From contig NZ_CAMLGS010000003.1 in assembly GCF_946479685.1 (NCBI RefSeq), positions 1-64,000 of the forward strand: a stretch of 64,000 bases of DNA. The letters run 5' to 3'. Source of the DNA: an uncultured Methylotenera sp. Lineage in GTDB: Bacteria; Pseudomonadota; Gammaproteobacteria; Burkholderiales; Methylophilaceae. Position numbers and translations under genes: made by a program. Of the stretch, positions 47,587-58,629 are shown in pieces (position 1 is the stretch's first letter; the number at the start of each line of letters is the position of its first letter). Under the pieces are notes generated by a model. The model did no database searches. It had not been told where the DNA came from and saw nothing but the letters and a program-made list of their open reading frames with translations.

Positions 47587-47624
47587 AAATACGCGTATAC
47601 CGCAGTTGTGGTATACGCGTATTT
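47587..47624 (+). terminator. Terminator after accC
   Basis: AAATACGCGTATACC at 47587-47601 is perfectly complementary to 47610-47624 with an eight-base loop, followed by an AT-rich but not pure T tail. It separates the accBC unit from prmA. An AT-rich interval with a TATATAT-type palindrome (47627-47650) lies in the spacer and may be the prmA promoter. Confidence 0.8.
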
Positions 47625-47701
47625 GCATATATATGGTTAAACTATATATAGTTAGAAAACATCATACAGAATTAAAATTTAAGTATTAGATAGGTTGAAG
47701 C

Positions 47702-48598
47702 ATGGCGTGGGTATCATTAAAGATTGAAGCACAAGACAATAATGCTGATTTAATTAGCGATACGCTGATGGAGCTAGGCGCGCTGTCCGCCATTATTGAA
47801 GATGCCAATGCTGAAACCATTGATGAGCAGCCTATTTTTGGTGAGCCAGGCGACCCGCCACCAGGCATCTGGCAGCAGAACCTAGTCAGCGCCTTGTTTG
47901 ATGAAGGTGTGGATATCCCTGCTGTGCTTGAAGCACTGCTGCTGCAGGCCAAACTAGGCAAGCTCAACTACACTACCGAAACCATAGAAGAACAAGATTG
48001 GGTACGCGCCACACAATCGCAGTTTGACCCAATCAGAATCACCGATACACTGTGGATAGTACCAACCTGGCATGAATCACCTAACCCAGACGCCATCAAT
48101 ATCGTATTAGACCCAGGCTTGGCCTTTGGTACCGGCAGCCACCCAACCACCCACTTATGCCTAGCTTGGCTGACGCAAACCGTGACAGCTGGTAGCTCAG
48201 TGCTGGATTACGGCTGCGGCTCAGGTATTTTAGCGATTGCCGCAAAGAAACTAGGCGCAGCTGAAGTCGTAGGGACCGATATTGATACGCAGGCGATACA
48301 ATCCAGCTTATATAACGCAGAACAGAACCAGGTGGAAGCTAAGTTCTACGATGCAAATGAATATCAATCCAAAGAGTTTGATATTGTGGTTGCCAATATC
48401 TTATCCAGTGCCTTGAGCGTACTGGCACCAGCATTGGCAAAATCATGCAAGGCTGGCGGCAAGATTGCGCTTTCAGGAATTTTACGCGAACAAGAAGCCG
48501 CTGTTTCTGCCATTTATGCTGAATGGTTTGATATGGGCGCACCACAGTACATGGATGCATGGGTGTTGCTCACAGGCACGAAAAAATGCGCGACATAA
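47702..48598 (+). CDS. prmA: Ribosomal protein L11 methyltransferase
   Basis: SAM-dependent trimethylation of ribosomal protein L11. The 298-residue protein has an N-terminal L11-binding domain (MAWVSLKIEAQDNNADLISD) and a Rossmann methyltransferase domain with LDYGCGSGILAIAAKKLGA near 165. VANILSSALSVLAPAL is the catalytic NILxxPL-like motif. It overlaps the next gene by 13 bases. Confidence 0.95.
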   Translation: MAWVSLKIEAQDNNADLISDTLMELGALSAIIEDANAETIDEQPIFGEPGDPPPGIWQQNLVSALFDEGVDIPAVLEALLLQAKLGKLNYTTETIEEQDWVRATQSQFDPIRITDTLWIVPTWHESPNPDAINIVLDPGLAFGTGSHPTTHLCLAWLTQTVTAGSSVLDYGCGSGILAIAAKKLGAAEVVGTDIDTQAIQSSLYNAEQNQVEAKFYDANEYQSKEFDIVVANILSSALSVLAPALAKSCKAGGKIALSGILREQEAAVSAIYAEWFDMGAPQYMDAWVLLTGTKKCAT

Positions 48599-49617
48599 CC
48601 CATTGCCCCAATTGCCAAACCCAATTCTTTGTTAGTGAAGACCAACTCCGGCAGCATGGCGGCTTGGTGCGCTGTGGGCAATGTCTGCATGTATTCAATG
48701 CCAAAGAGCAATTCGTCCCCACCAGCACCCCTAGCCCCGACAACACTACTTCAGACAGTGTTAACCCTGTAGAACCTAGCCCTGCGCCAGCAGCCGTAAC
48801 GACAACAGCCGGTAACGCGACCCATTCTGGCTGGCCTAAAATTGATTTAGACCTTGAAGAAGCTATGCCAACTAGTCATAGCCCAGAGGCTAATCCGGCA
48901 CCACAGGCAACCACGCAACCAAGTTTTCCACCTACTCCGAGCACAGCGGCTAACGCCACGCCAGTGAGTGAGCAGCACTCCCCTGCGACACATACCGGTG
49001 CATTGGCTGAACTGCCGCATGACACCAGCAGCATCGCGGAACATCCGCCCCACGACACTGGCAAACTACACATTTCTCATCATCAAGCCAACGATTTTAA
49101 TGAGCTAGCCAAACACGCAAAAAGGGATGGTAAGAAGAGTAGCAACCGTCGATGGCCTTGGATGCTGGGTACACTGCTATTAGTGTTAGCCGTCGTAGGA
49201 CAAAGCGCCTATTTTCTGCGCAACAGCATAGCCATTTACTACCCCAAACTTAAACCACAGCTTGTGCAGGCATGCGAGCATCTAAAATGCAGCATAGAGC
49301 TACCCAAGCAGATAGAATGGATAGTGATTGATGACTCTGACATGCAGGAAGACCTGGCGCATAGCGGTGTGATGCACCTGAGCAGTAGCCTCTTTAACAA
49401 AGCCGGCTTTGTGCAAGCCTACCCTAACCTAGAGTTAACTTTGACCAATACGGACGACAGTCCGGTATTAAGACGCGTATTCAAACCTACAGAATACCTA
49501 GCGCCGAATACCGACATTGCCGCTGGCTTTAGTGCTGGCAATGAAATCAAGGTGAAGCTGGCCATCACCACGCAGGACGTCAGCGTTGCAGGCTACCGTC
49601 TGTACGTTACTTACTGA
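48586..49617 (+). CDS. Zinc-ribbon and DUF3426 membrane protein
   Basis: A 343-residue protein starting at the ATG at 48586, inside the prmA end. An MJ0042-type zinc ribbon is formed by Cys7, Cys10, Cys30 and Cys33 (HCPNCQTQFFV and RCGQCLHVF). A long Pro/Thr/Ser-rich linker follows, then one membrane helix near 190-212 and a C-terminal DUF3426 domain in the periplasm with the typical LTNTDDSPVLRRVFKPTEYL. An earlier in-frame ATG at 48559 is less likely. Role unknown; the place behind prmA is conserved in betaproteobacteria. Confidence 0.88.
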   Translation: MRDITHCPNCQTQFFVSEDQLRQHGGLVRCGQCLHVFNAKEQFVPTSTPSPDNTTSDSVNPVEPSPAPAAVTTTAGNATHSGWPKIDLDLEEAMPTSHSPEANPAPQATTQPSFPPTPSTAANATPVSEQHSPATHTGALAELPHDTSSIAEHPPHDTGKLHISHHQANDFNELAKHAKRDGKKSSNRRWPWMLGTLLLVLAVVGQSAYFLRNSIAIYYPKLKPQLVQACEHLKCSIELPKQIEWIVIDDSDMQEDLAHSGVMHLSSSLFNKAGFVQAYPNLELTLTNTDDSPVLRRVFKPTEYLAPNTDIAAGFSAGNEIKVKLAITTQDVSVAGYRLYVTY

Positions 49618-49700
49618 TAGCCTGCATCTATTAGCTTAATCCAAGTGTAAACCGGCGCTAAAGCTATGCCGACAGCGCCTGCCAGCAAAATGTCTGCAAG

Positions 49701-50603
49701 CTAGTTAAGCATCTGCAAGCAATCTGAATTAATAGCCTGTATCGCATCCGCCACGCACATCACCGCCAAATCCCGAGCATAGCTTTTACGCCAGGCCAAT
49801 GCCACCCTGCGTACAGGCACTGGGTCGGTAAAAGGGATGACTCGCACTAATGGATTTAAGTAGCGCTCGGTAGCTGCGCTGCATGGCAATACGGTAATCC
49901 CTAGGTTTGAAGCCACCATATTACGTATGGTTTCTAAGGAGTTACCCTGCAACACCTGCCCTTTGCGCGATAAGTCTGGGCATGCCTGCAACACTTGATG
50001 GCTGTAACAGTGGCCGCTATTGAGCAGCAGTACATTTTCATCCGCCAGCTCATCAGCGCTCACCGAGGCACGGCCAGCCCAAGGGTGGTTGACCGGCACC
50101 ATGACCAGATACTGTTCATCGTAAAGCGGCAGGGTATTGATACCAGCCACATCAAACGGCAGCGCTACCACCGCTGCATCAATCACGCCATTTTTCAGCT
50201 GCGCCTCTAATTGCAGCGTCAGGTTCTCTTCAATATCCAGCGGCATGTCCGGTGCGCTCTGCCGCAAAACAGGGATAAGTTCAGGTAGCAAATATGGCCC
50301 CACAGAATAAATTAAACCCAGGCGAAACACGCCGCCCAGCTGGTTATTGCCTTGCTGCGCAATCTCGCGGATATAGTTCACTTCCTCTATCGCTTTAATC
50401 GCCTGTTCAATAATCTTTTCACCGATCGGGGTCGGACTAATGTCGGTACGGCTGCGCTCAAAGATCTGCACGCCTAAATCCTCTTCCAGCTTTTTAATCG
50501 CTAAACTCAGCGCGGGCTGGCTGACGTAACACTTTTCGGCGGCGCGCCGAAAGTTGCGCTCTTTAGCCACTGCCACAACAAAACGTAATTCACTTAGGGT
50601 CAT
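49701..50603 (-). CDS. oxyR: Peroxide sensor regulator OxyR
   Basis: LysR-type activator that senses hydrogen peroxide by disulfide formation. The 300-residue protein has an N-terminal winged helix (NFRRAAEKCYVSQPALSLAIKKLE) and an effector domain. GHCYSHQVLQAC places the redox cysteines at residues 199 and 208, exactly the E. coli numbering and spacing. It diverges from katG across 402 bases that carry a candidate OxyR operator, so it likely activates katG and represses itself. Confidence 0.96.
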   Translation of the reverse strand: MTLSELRFVVAVAKERNFRRAAEKCYVSQPALSLAIKKLEEDLGVQIFERSRTDISPTPIGEKIIEQAIKAIEEVNYIREIAQQGNNQLGGVFRLGLIYSVGPYLLPELIPVLRQSAPDMPLDIEENLTLQLEAQLKNGVIDAAVVALPFDVAGINTLPLYDEQYLVMVPVNHPWAGRASVSADELADENVLLLNSGHCYSHQVLQACPDLSRKGQVLQGNSLETIRNMVASNLGITVLPCSAATERYLNPLVRVIPFTDPVPVRRVALAWRKSYARDLAVMCVADAIQAINSDCLQMLN

Positions 50604-50631
50604 TCACTGCATCCGAATTTTTTGACTATTG

Positions 50632-50668
50632 ATAAGTTTAGCATATCAATCAGATTGAAACATTCAAT
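50632..50668. promoter_or_regulatory. Candidate tandem OxyR operator
   Basis: Two 15-base half-sites, ATAAGTTTAGCATAT (50632-50646) and ATTGAAACATTCAAT (50654-50668), are seven bases apart, the period expected of an OxyR tetramer. Each loosely follows the ATAG-N7-CTAT pattern. The array begins 28 bases upstream of the oxyR start and ends near where a -35 for TATACA (50690-50695) toward katG would fall. Confidence 0.65.
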
Positions 50669-50762
50669 TATACAAATCAATCTTCGACCTATACACTGGT
50701 CTCACTTGCTGCTCAACACTGCTTTCCAAACCATAGAGATAGCAATATAAATGGAGAAAAAA

Positions 50763-50834
50763 ATGAACAACTATTTATACGAGTTACAAGAGATTTTTAC
50801 TGAAATGTTTGCGCAATACGCCTTAAGCCAATAA
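50763..50834 (+). CDS. Micro-ORF of 23 codons upstream of katG
   Basis: A short frame reading MNNYLYELQEIF at its start and ending ALSQ, with TAA stop. GGAG at 50753-50756 is six bases before the ATG, an excellent ribosome site. It lies about 65-70 bases downstream of the candidate katG promoter and ends 171 bases before katG, so it would be carried on the katG transcript. The peptide is acidic-amphipathic with many aromatics. No function or homologue is known to me. It could also be a non-functional frame. Confidence 0.55.
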   Translation: MNNYLYELQEIFTEMFAQYALSQ

Positions 50835-50909
50835 CCAACAACACGTGCCACCTGCGCCTGAATTTACACAGCCTAGAACTTTACGTAGCTAAATGTAATT
50901 GCCATGTAA

Positions 50910-53201
<2,292 letters not shown>

Positions 53202-53289
53202 TTGCCTTGGTCTGCTTGATGATTTAGGTCTGCTTAACTATCTGGGTTTAGCGCTAAGGCCGTAAGATATTAAGAGCGCACGATAAAAT

Positions 53290-53316
53290 AGCCTCAACCT
53301 AATCCAGGTTGAGGCT
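53290..53316. terminator. Terminator between katG and the ETF-quinone oxidoreductase gene
   Basis: AGCCTCAACCT at 53290-53300 pairs perfectly with AGGTTGAGGCT at 53306-53316 around AATCC. T-rich but mixed tails flank it on both strands, so it may serve both converging genes. Confidence 0.75.
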
Positions 53317-53362
53317 CTTTATCTATTATTAAACACCTACTATTTATAAACAGTATGCACTG

Positions 53363-55021
53363 CTACATGCTCATATAAGTCGGGCCGCTGCCACCTTCAG
53401 GCGGTACCCACACGATATTCTGCGTAGGGTCTTTAATATCGCAGGTTTTGCAATGGATGCAGTTTTGCGCATTAATGTGCAGGTAGCTCGCATCGTGTGA
53501 CTTCACGATTTCATACACGCCAGCTGGGCAGTAACGTTGCTCAGGCGCATCATAATTGGCCAAGTTAATACGGATAGGTACGTCTTTATCCCGCAACGTC
53601 AAATGGCAAGGCTGGTTGGCATCATGTGCAAGATTACTTAAGCTGATAGAGCTTAAGCGGTCAAAACTATATACACCATCGTGTTTGCCATAGTGAATCA
53701 CCGGCATTTCAGACGCTGGCTTGGTGCATTCATGGTCGGCTTTCTTATGCAGCAATGTCCACGGCAAACGCACATGCAGCGCATGCAGCCACATCTCAAG
53801 GCCACCCAGCATCGTACCGCCCCAGCTGCCAAACCTTGATAACAGCGGTTTTACATTACGCACCGCGTCTAAATCTTTCCACACCCATGAGGCTTTAAGG
53901 GCTTGTGGATATGCGGTCAGCAAGCGGCCGACAGGCTGCTCAGCCTGCGTTAACGCATCAAATACCGCTTCAGCTGCCAACATGCCAGACTTCATGGCAT
54001 TGTGGCTGCCTTTGATGCGCGGCACATTAACCATGCCAGCGCTACAACCAATCAGTGCGCCGCCTGGGAAAATCATTTCTGGCCACGACTGCACGCCGCC
54101 TTCACTAATCGCGCGCGCACCATAGCTAAAGCGCTCACCATCTTTTAACAAGGCTTTAATTTCAGGATGGGTCTTAAAGCGCTGGAACTCTTCGAATGGA
54201 GACAGATGCGGATTTGCGTAGTCTAAATGCACTACAAAACCGATAGACACCAACTGCTCACCGTAATGGTAGATAAACGAGCCGCCGCCAGTATCTGCTT
54301 GCAATGGCCAGCCTATGCTATGCTGCACCAGCCCTGGACGGTGCTGTGCCGCAGGTACGCGCCAGACCTCTTTGAAGCCCAAGCCATATTTCTGTGGCGA
54401 AGTACGTAACGCATACTTACTCTCTAGCTCACGCGTTAACGAGCCACGTGTACCTTCTGCAATCAAGGTATATTGCGCCCTGATTTCTATACCCAGCGTG
54501 AATTGGGCGGTTTCCTTACCGTGTGCATCACGCCCCATATCGCCGGTAATCACACCAACAACTTGCTGATTTTCGTCGTACAACATAGATTGCGCAGCAA
54601 AACCAGCATAAATTTCCACGCCCAAGGCATCCGCCTGCTCACCCAGCCAACGGCTTACATCACCCAGGCTCACAATATAATTGCCCTGATTACTCATCAA
54701 CGGCGGCATCAGCCAATGTGGCACCGACCAGGACTTAGTTTGCCCTAATAGCAGGAACTCATCTTCATTCACGCTGGTATGCAGTGGCGCGCCTTTTTCA
54801 CGCCAATCCGGAATCAGCTCATTCAATGCAATCGGGTCGATTACCGCACCGGATAAAATATGCGTGCCCACCTCGGCCGCTTTTTCCAGCACACATACGC
54901 TGAGCTCTTGCCCAGCTGCATTCGCCAGCTGTTTCAGCCGAATCGCTGCCGCTAAGCCCGACGGCCCAGCCCCTACAATTAACACATCGTAATTCATTAC
55001 ATCGCGTTGCACATCTGTCAT
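53363..55021 (-). CDS. Electron transfer flavoprotein-ubiquinone oxidoreductase
   Basis: Passes electrons from ETF to ubiquinone at the inner membrane. The 552-residue protein starts with an FAD motif VGAGPSGLAAAIRL and carries LAEGTRGSLTREL-like (LIAEGTRGSLTREL) and GCSAGMVNVPRIKGSHNAMKSG segments. The 4Fe-4S ligands lie at the end in NCIHCKTCDIKDP. Length is normal. It lies next to a LysR regulator and near etfBA, forming one functional block. No acyl-CoA or amine dehydrogenase donor lies in the window. Confidence 0.96.
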   Translation of the reverse strand: MTDVQRDVMNYDVLIVGAGPSGLAAAIRLKQLANAAGQELSVCVLEKAAEVGTHILSGAVIDPIALNELIPDWREKGAPLHTSVNEDEFLLLGQTKSWSVPHWLMPPLMSNQGNYIVSLGDVSRWLGEQADALGVEIYAGFAAQSMLYDENQQVVGVITGDMGRDAHGKETAQFTLGIEIRAQYTLIAEGTRGSLTRELESKYALRTSPQKYGLGFKEVWRVPAAQHRPGLVQHSIGWPLQADTGGGSFIYHYGEQLVSIGFVVHLDYANPHLSPFEEFQRFKTHPEIKALLKDGERFSYGARAISEGGVQSWPEMIFPGGALIGCSAGMVNVPRIKGSHNAMKSGMLAAEAVFDALTQAEQPVGRLLTAYPQALKASWVWKDLDAVRNVKPLLSRFGSWGGTMLGGLEMWLHALHVRLPWTLLHKKADHECTKPASEMPVIHYGKHDGVYSFDRLSSISLSNLAHDANQPCHLTLRDKDVPIRINLANYDAPEQRYCPAGVYEIVKSHDASYLHINAQNCIHCKTCDIKDPTQNIVWVPPEGGSGPTYMSM

Positions 55022-55035
55022 TTAAAGACCGTCCT

Positions 55036-55962
55036 TTAAGCTATTTCTGGCAAATTCACTTGGTCGCTGCGCTCGGCGCCCACCACCATTTTTTTGCACA
55101 ACATGATAAATTCACGCATACCTGTTGTTTGATATTTCTGCTTATGCCAAAGAAAGTAAAAATATCTTCCTAAATTTAGTTCTGGTGTCGATAACGGCAC
55201 CAAGCTACCACGGCGAAAAGCGTCTTTCAACGCCAAACGCGAGATACAGCCTATTCCCAGCCCAGATTCTACTGCGCGTTTAATTGCCTCGGTGTGCTCT
55301 AGCTCCAGGCGTATATGCAGCCCGGCATTGTTATTATGAAAAGCACGATCAAAAGTGGCGCGAGTACCAGAGCCCTGCTCTCTTAAAATCCATTGCTCTT
55401 GCAGTAGCTGTTCTACAGAAATTGCTTTTAACTGCGCCAATGGGTGATTAGGTGCGGCAAACACCACCAGCTCATCCGCCACCCAGCGCTGCACCTCGAT
55501 ATCCGGGTGGTTGCAATCGCCTTCAATCAAGCCCAGATCCAGCTCATGATTGGCTACCTGCTGCACAATGGTACTGGTATTATGTACTTGTAATTGGATG
55601 CGGCTTTCTGAATGATCCTGCAAGAACTTTGCCACCAGCATCGTAGCTAGATAATTGCCCACCGTTAAGGTAGCGCCTATTTTCATATAGCCAAAGCCTA
55701 CATGGCCGCGCAGCAGATTTTCTATCTCACTAGCACGGTCTAATAGTTCTACCGCCTTGGGTAGCAGTTGCAGCCCGGTTTCATTGATACGTAGTGTTTT
55801 ACCCACACGATCGAACAGCTGCAGGTCGAATTGTCGTTCCAGCTCACTCAGCGCGGTACTGGTTGCCGATTGCGAGAGAGCCAAAGCATCGGCGGCGCGC
55901 GAAACGCTTTCGGTGCGACTGATGACAACAAAGATCTCCAGTTGTCTTAGGGTATATTTCAT
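55036..55962 (-). CDS. LysR family regulator, likely of etfBA
   Basis: A 308-residue LysR-type regulator with a winged helix (ESVSRAADALALSQSATSTALSELE) and an effector domain resembling the CysB/CbbR-like group (VGFGYMKIGATLTVGNYLATML). It diverges from etfB; the 102-base spacer holds a three-half-site palindrome next to a -35/-10 pair, the arrangement of a LysR target. The ETF-quinone oxidoreductase gene lies 14 bases downstream of its stop, so they may be one transcript. The effector is unknown. Confidence 0.88.
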   Translation of the reverse strand: MKYTLRQLEIFVVISRTESVSRAADALALSQSATSTALSELERQFDLQLFDRVGKTLRINETGLQLLPKAVELLDRASEIENLLRGHVGFGYMKIGATLTVGNYLATMLVAKFLQDHSESRIQLQVHNTSTIVQQVANHELDLGLIEGDCNHPDIEVQRWVADELVVFAAPNHPLAQLKAISVEQLLQEQWILREQGSGTRATFDRAFHNNNAGLHIRLELEHTEAIKRAVESGLGIGCISRLALKDAFRRGSLVPLSTPELNLGRYFYFLWHKQKYQTTGMREFIMLCKKMVVGAERSDQVNLPEIA

Positions 55963-55969
55963 ACACTCC

Positions 55970-55998
55970 TATATCTATTTCGCAGATATATAATATCT
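55970..55998. promoter_or_regulatory. Candidate LysR operator of the lysR-etfBA region
   Basis: TATATCT (55970-55976) and AGATATA (55984-55990) form a perfect inverted repeat with a seven-base spacer. A third half-site, ATATCT (55993-55998), makes AGATATATAATATCT a second palindrome. The site lies just upstream of the etfB -35 box and eight bases before the lysR start. Confidence 0.65.
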
Positions 55999-56025
55999 TT
56001 ACAATCTAATTTATATATATTATAC
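55998..56025 (+). promoter_or_regulatory. Candidate sigma-70 promoter for etfBA
   Basis: TTTACA at 55998-56003 and TTATAC at 56020-56025 are 16 bases apart, about 40 bases before the etfB start. The -35 touches the operator, which fits activation by the divergent LysR protein. Confidence 0.55.
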
Positions 56026-56064
56026 GCTGATGTAAAATACGCAGCAATTACTGAGGAAATTGCC

Positions 56065-56817
56065 ATGAAAATACTGGTCGCAATAAAACGTGTAGTAGAT
56101 TACAACGTCAAAGTACATATCAAGCCTGATGGCTCAAATGTAGAGATTGATGGCGTAAAGATGAGTGTAAACCCATTTGATGAAAATGCAATCGAAGAAG
56201 CCTTAAAACTAAAAGAAAAAGGCGTTGCAACTGAGATCGTTGCCGTGTCACTAGGCACTGCCGCGAATCAAGACGTATTAAGACACGGTCTAGCCATGGG
56301 TGCAGACCGCGCTGTGCTGATTGAGAGCGATGAAGAACTACAGCCATTGGCCGTTGCCAAATTACTGAAAGCTTTGGTAGAGCGTGAGCAACCAGGATTG
56401 GTGATGCTGGGCAAACAAGCCGTGGATGATGACGCAGGGCAAACTGGACAGATGCTAGCTGCATTGCTCAATTACCCACAAGCCACTTACGTTTCTGCAC
56501 TGACTGTTAACGGTAACGAAGTAGTCGCTACCCGTGAAGTAGATGGCGGTACCGAAACGATAGGTTTGAACCTGCCGGCAGTAATTACCGCAGACTTGCG
56601 TTTAAACCAACCACGCTTTGTAAAACTGCCTAACTTGATGATGGCGAGAAAGAAACCGATTGAAACCATCAAGGCTGCTGACTTGGGTGTAGATACCAAG
56701 CCACGCCTGCAGTTATTAAAAGTATCAGAGCCGCCAGCCAGAAAAGCTGGTATTAAAGTAAGCAGCGTACAAGAGTTGCTGACTAAGTTGCGCGAGCATG
56801 AAGGAATACAACTATGA
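56065..56817 (+). CDS. etfB: Electron transfer flavoprotein beta subunit
   Basis: Small subunit of ETF, holding AMP and helping bind FAD. The 250-residue protein begins MKILVAIKRVVDYNVKVH and contains the GVKMSVNPFDENAIEEAL segment, GKQAVDDDAGQTGQM and LPAVITADLRLNQPRF, diagnostic of EtfB. It overlaps etfA by four bases. Its ribosome site GAGG lies nine bases before the ATG. ETF collects electrons from flavin dehydrogenases; the donor in this organism is not in the window. Confidence 0.97.
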   Translation: MKILVAIKRVVDYNVKVHIKPDGSNVEIDGVKMSVNPFDENAIEEALKLKEKGVATEIVAVSLGTAANQDVLRHGLAMGADRAVLIESDEELQPLAVAKLLKALVEREQPGLVMLGKQAVDDDAGQTGQMLAALLNYPQATYVSALTVNGNEVVATREVDGGTETIGLNLPAVITADLRLNQPRFVKLPNLMMARKKPIETIKAADLGVDTKPRLQLLKVSEPPARKAGIKVSSVQELLTKLREHEGIQL

Positions 56818-57746
56818 AAACCCTAATTCTAGCCGAACATAACGGCAGCACACTGAGCGCATCAGTTTACCAAGCGGTAACCGCAGCTCAAGCATGGAGC
56901 ACGCCTATTGAAATCCTGGTCACTGGCAGCAACGTCAGCAATATCGCACAACAAGCTGCTTTGATTGACGGCGTAGCACGCGTGATCCAAATCAACGCTG
57001 AGCATTTAGCACACCAATTGGCTGAAGATGTTGCTCCGCTAATTGCCAATACAGCCAATGAATACAGCGTAGTATTAGCGGCACATTCATCATTCAGCCG
57101 CAATATTCTGGCTCGCGCTGCGGCGTTGCTGGATGTAGCCATGATTTCTGATGTGTTAGAGATTAAAGGTGACAACACCTACGTGCGTGCAGTGTATGCA
57201 GGCAATATCCTCACCACCGTACAAAGTGCAGACCGCATACAACTATTGACCGTACACGGCAGCAACTTTGGCGCGGCCAATGCCCGCACACAAAGCGCGG
57301 AAATCAGCACAGTTGCAGCGCCAGCAGCACAGCAGCAAACGCGCTGGTTGTCTGAAACACGCACCACATCAGACCGCCCAGCCTTGAGCACCGCAAAAAT
57401 CGTGATTTCTGGCGGCAGGTCATTAGGTAGCGCAGAAACTTTTGAACAAGTACTAGCGCCACTCGCAGCTAGACTGGGCGCTGCACTTGGCGCCACCAGA
57501 GCGGCTGTGGACGCAGGCTACGCCCCTAACGATATTCAGGTAGGCCAAACCGGCGTGACCGTGGCCCCTGATTTATATATCGCGGTAGGCGTTTCCGGCG
57601 CGGTACAGCATACTTACGGCATGAAAGACAGCAAAGTGGTAGTGGCAATTAACCAAGACCCAGATGCACCGATCTTCCAAGTGGCAGACTACGGGCTAGT
57701 GGCCGACTTGTTTGAAGTGATCCCAGAACTCACTGCAGCAATTTAA
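56814..57746 (+). CDS. etfA: Electron transfer flavoprotein alpha subunit
   Basis: Large subunit carrying most of the FAD site. The 310-residue protein has a variable N-terminal half and a conserved C-terminal FAD domain: VISGGRSLGSAETFEQVLAPL, GATRAAVDAGYAP, QVGQTGVTVAPDLYIAVGVSGA and INQDPDAPIFQVADYGLVADL. The start codon overlaps the etfB stop. Together with ETF-quinone oxidoreductase it feeds electrons to ubiquinone. Confidence 0.97.
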   Translation: MKTLILAEHNGSTLSASVYQAVTAAQAWSTPIEILVTGSNVSNIAQQAALIDGVARVIQINAEHLAHQLAEDVAPLIANTANEYSVVLAAHSSFSRNILARAAALLDVAMISDVLEIKGDNTYVRAVYAGNILTTVQSADRIQLLTVHGSNFGAANARTQSAEISTVAAPAAQQQTRWLSETRTTSDRPALSTAKIVISGGRSLGSAETFEQVLAPLAARLGAALGATRAAVDAGYAPNDIQVGQTGVTVAPDLYIAVGVSGAVQHTYGMKDSKVVVAINQDPDAPIFQVADYGLVADLFEVIPELTAAI

Positions 57747-57786
57747 AAAATTTAAACTAAAAATCTGAACTAAAGAAAAATCAACT

Positions 57787-58563
57787 ATGAGTAAATATTC
57801 GACCGAGCGCATTTTAAGTGTCCACCACTGGAACGACACCCTTTTCAGCTTTAAAACCACACGTGACCCAGGCTTACGCTTTGAAAATGGTCAGTTTGTA
57901 ATGATTGGACTTGAAGTCGACGGTCGCCCGCTGACACGCGCTTACAGTATCGCCAGCCCTAACTATGAAGAGCATTTAGAGTTTTTCAGTATTAAAGTGC
58001 CAAATGGCCCATTAACATCAAGACTACAACACTTGAAAGTAGGCGATGACTTGCTGGTAAGTAAAAAACCGACCGGCACTTTGGTTACACACGATTTGAA
58101 ACCAGGTAAAAATCTGTATTTCCTTTCTACCGGTACTGGTTTAGCGCCATTCATGAGCCTGATCCAAGACGTAGAAGTATATGACCGCTTTGAAAAAGTA
58201 GTGTTAATCCACGGTGTACGCCATGTGAACGAGCTGGCTTATGCTGACTTTATTGAAAAAGAACTACCAAACAACGAGTTCTTTGGTGAAGAAGTGCGTA
58301 AGAAACTGATTTACTACCCAACAGTGACTAGAGACCCATTCCGCAATCAAGGCCGTTTAACCGACCTGATCAACTCTGGCAAACTGTTTGAAGACATCGG
58401 CCTGCCACCGCTGGACCCAGCGCACGACAAAGCCATGATTTGCGGCAGCCCGCAAATGCTGAAAGACACCGAAGAACTACTGGATTCAAGAGGCTTTATC
58501 GTGTCACCGCGCGTAGGTACACCAGGTGACTACGTGATTGAACGCGCTTTCGTCGAAAAATAA
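57787..58563 (+). CDS. fpr: Ferredoxin-NADP+ reductase
   Basis: FAD enzyme exchanging electrons between NADP(H) and ferredoxin or flavodoxin. The 258-residue protein has the FAD motif RAYSIASPNYEEHLEFFSIKV-like region and the NADP motif STGTGLAPFMSLI near 117. It ends GDYVIERAFVEK, with the C-terminal aromatic-containing tail of bacterial Fpr. It follows etfA by 40 bases on the same strand and may share its transcript. Linkage with oxyR/katG nearby suggests redox-stress relevance, but this is only positional. Confidence 0.95.
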   Translation: MSKYSTERILSVHHWNDTLFSFKTTRDPGLRFENGQFVMIGLEVDGRPLTRAYSIASPNYEEHLEFFSIKVPNGPLTSRLQHLKVGDDLLVSKKPTGTLVTHDLKPGKNLYFLSTGTGLAPFMSLIQDVEVYDRFEKVVLIHGVRHVNELAYADFIEKELPNNEFFGEEVRKKLIYYPTVTRDPFRNQGRLTDLINSGKLFEDIGLPPLDPAHDKAMICGSPQMLKDTEELLDSRGFIVSPRVGTPGDYVIERAFVEK

Positions 58564-58590
58564 GGCGAAATAAGACAGTAGCAACCCCTA

Positions 58591-58629
58591 TCTCAAGCAC
58601 GTGAACGTGATGTAATCATGTGCTTGAGA
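58591..58629 (+). terminator. Possible terminator hairpin for fpr inside the dedA 3' end
   Basis: TCTCAAGCAC (58591-58600) pairs perfectly with GTGCTTGAGA (58620-58629) around a 19-base loop. It overlaps the last codons of the converging dedA gene and has no T-run, so its role is unproven. Confidence 0.35.
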
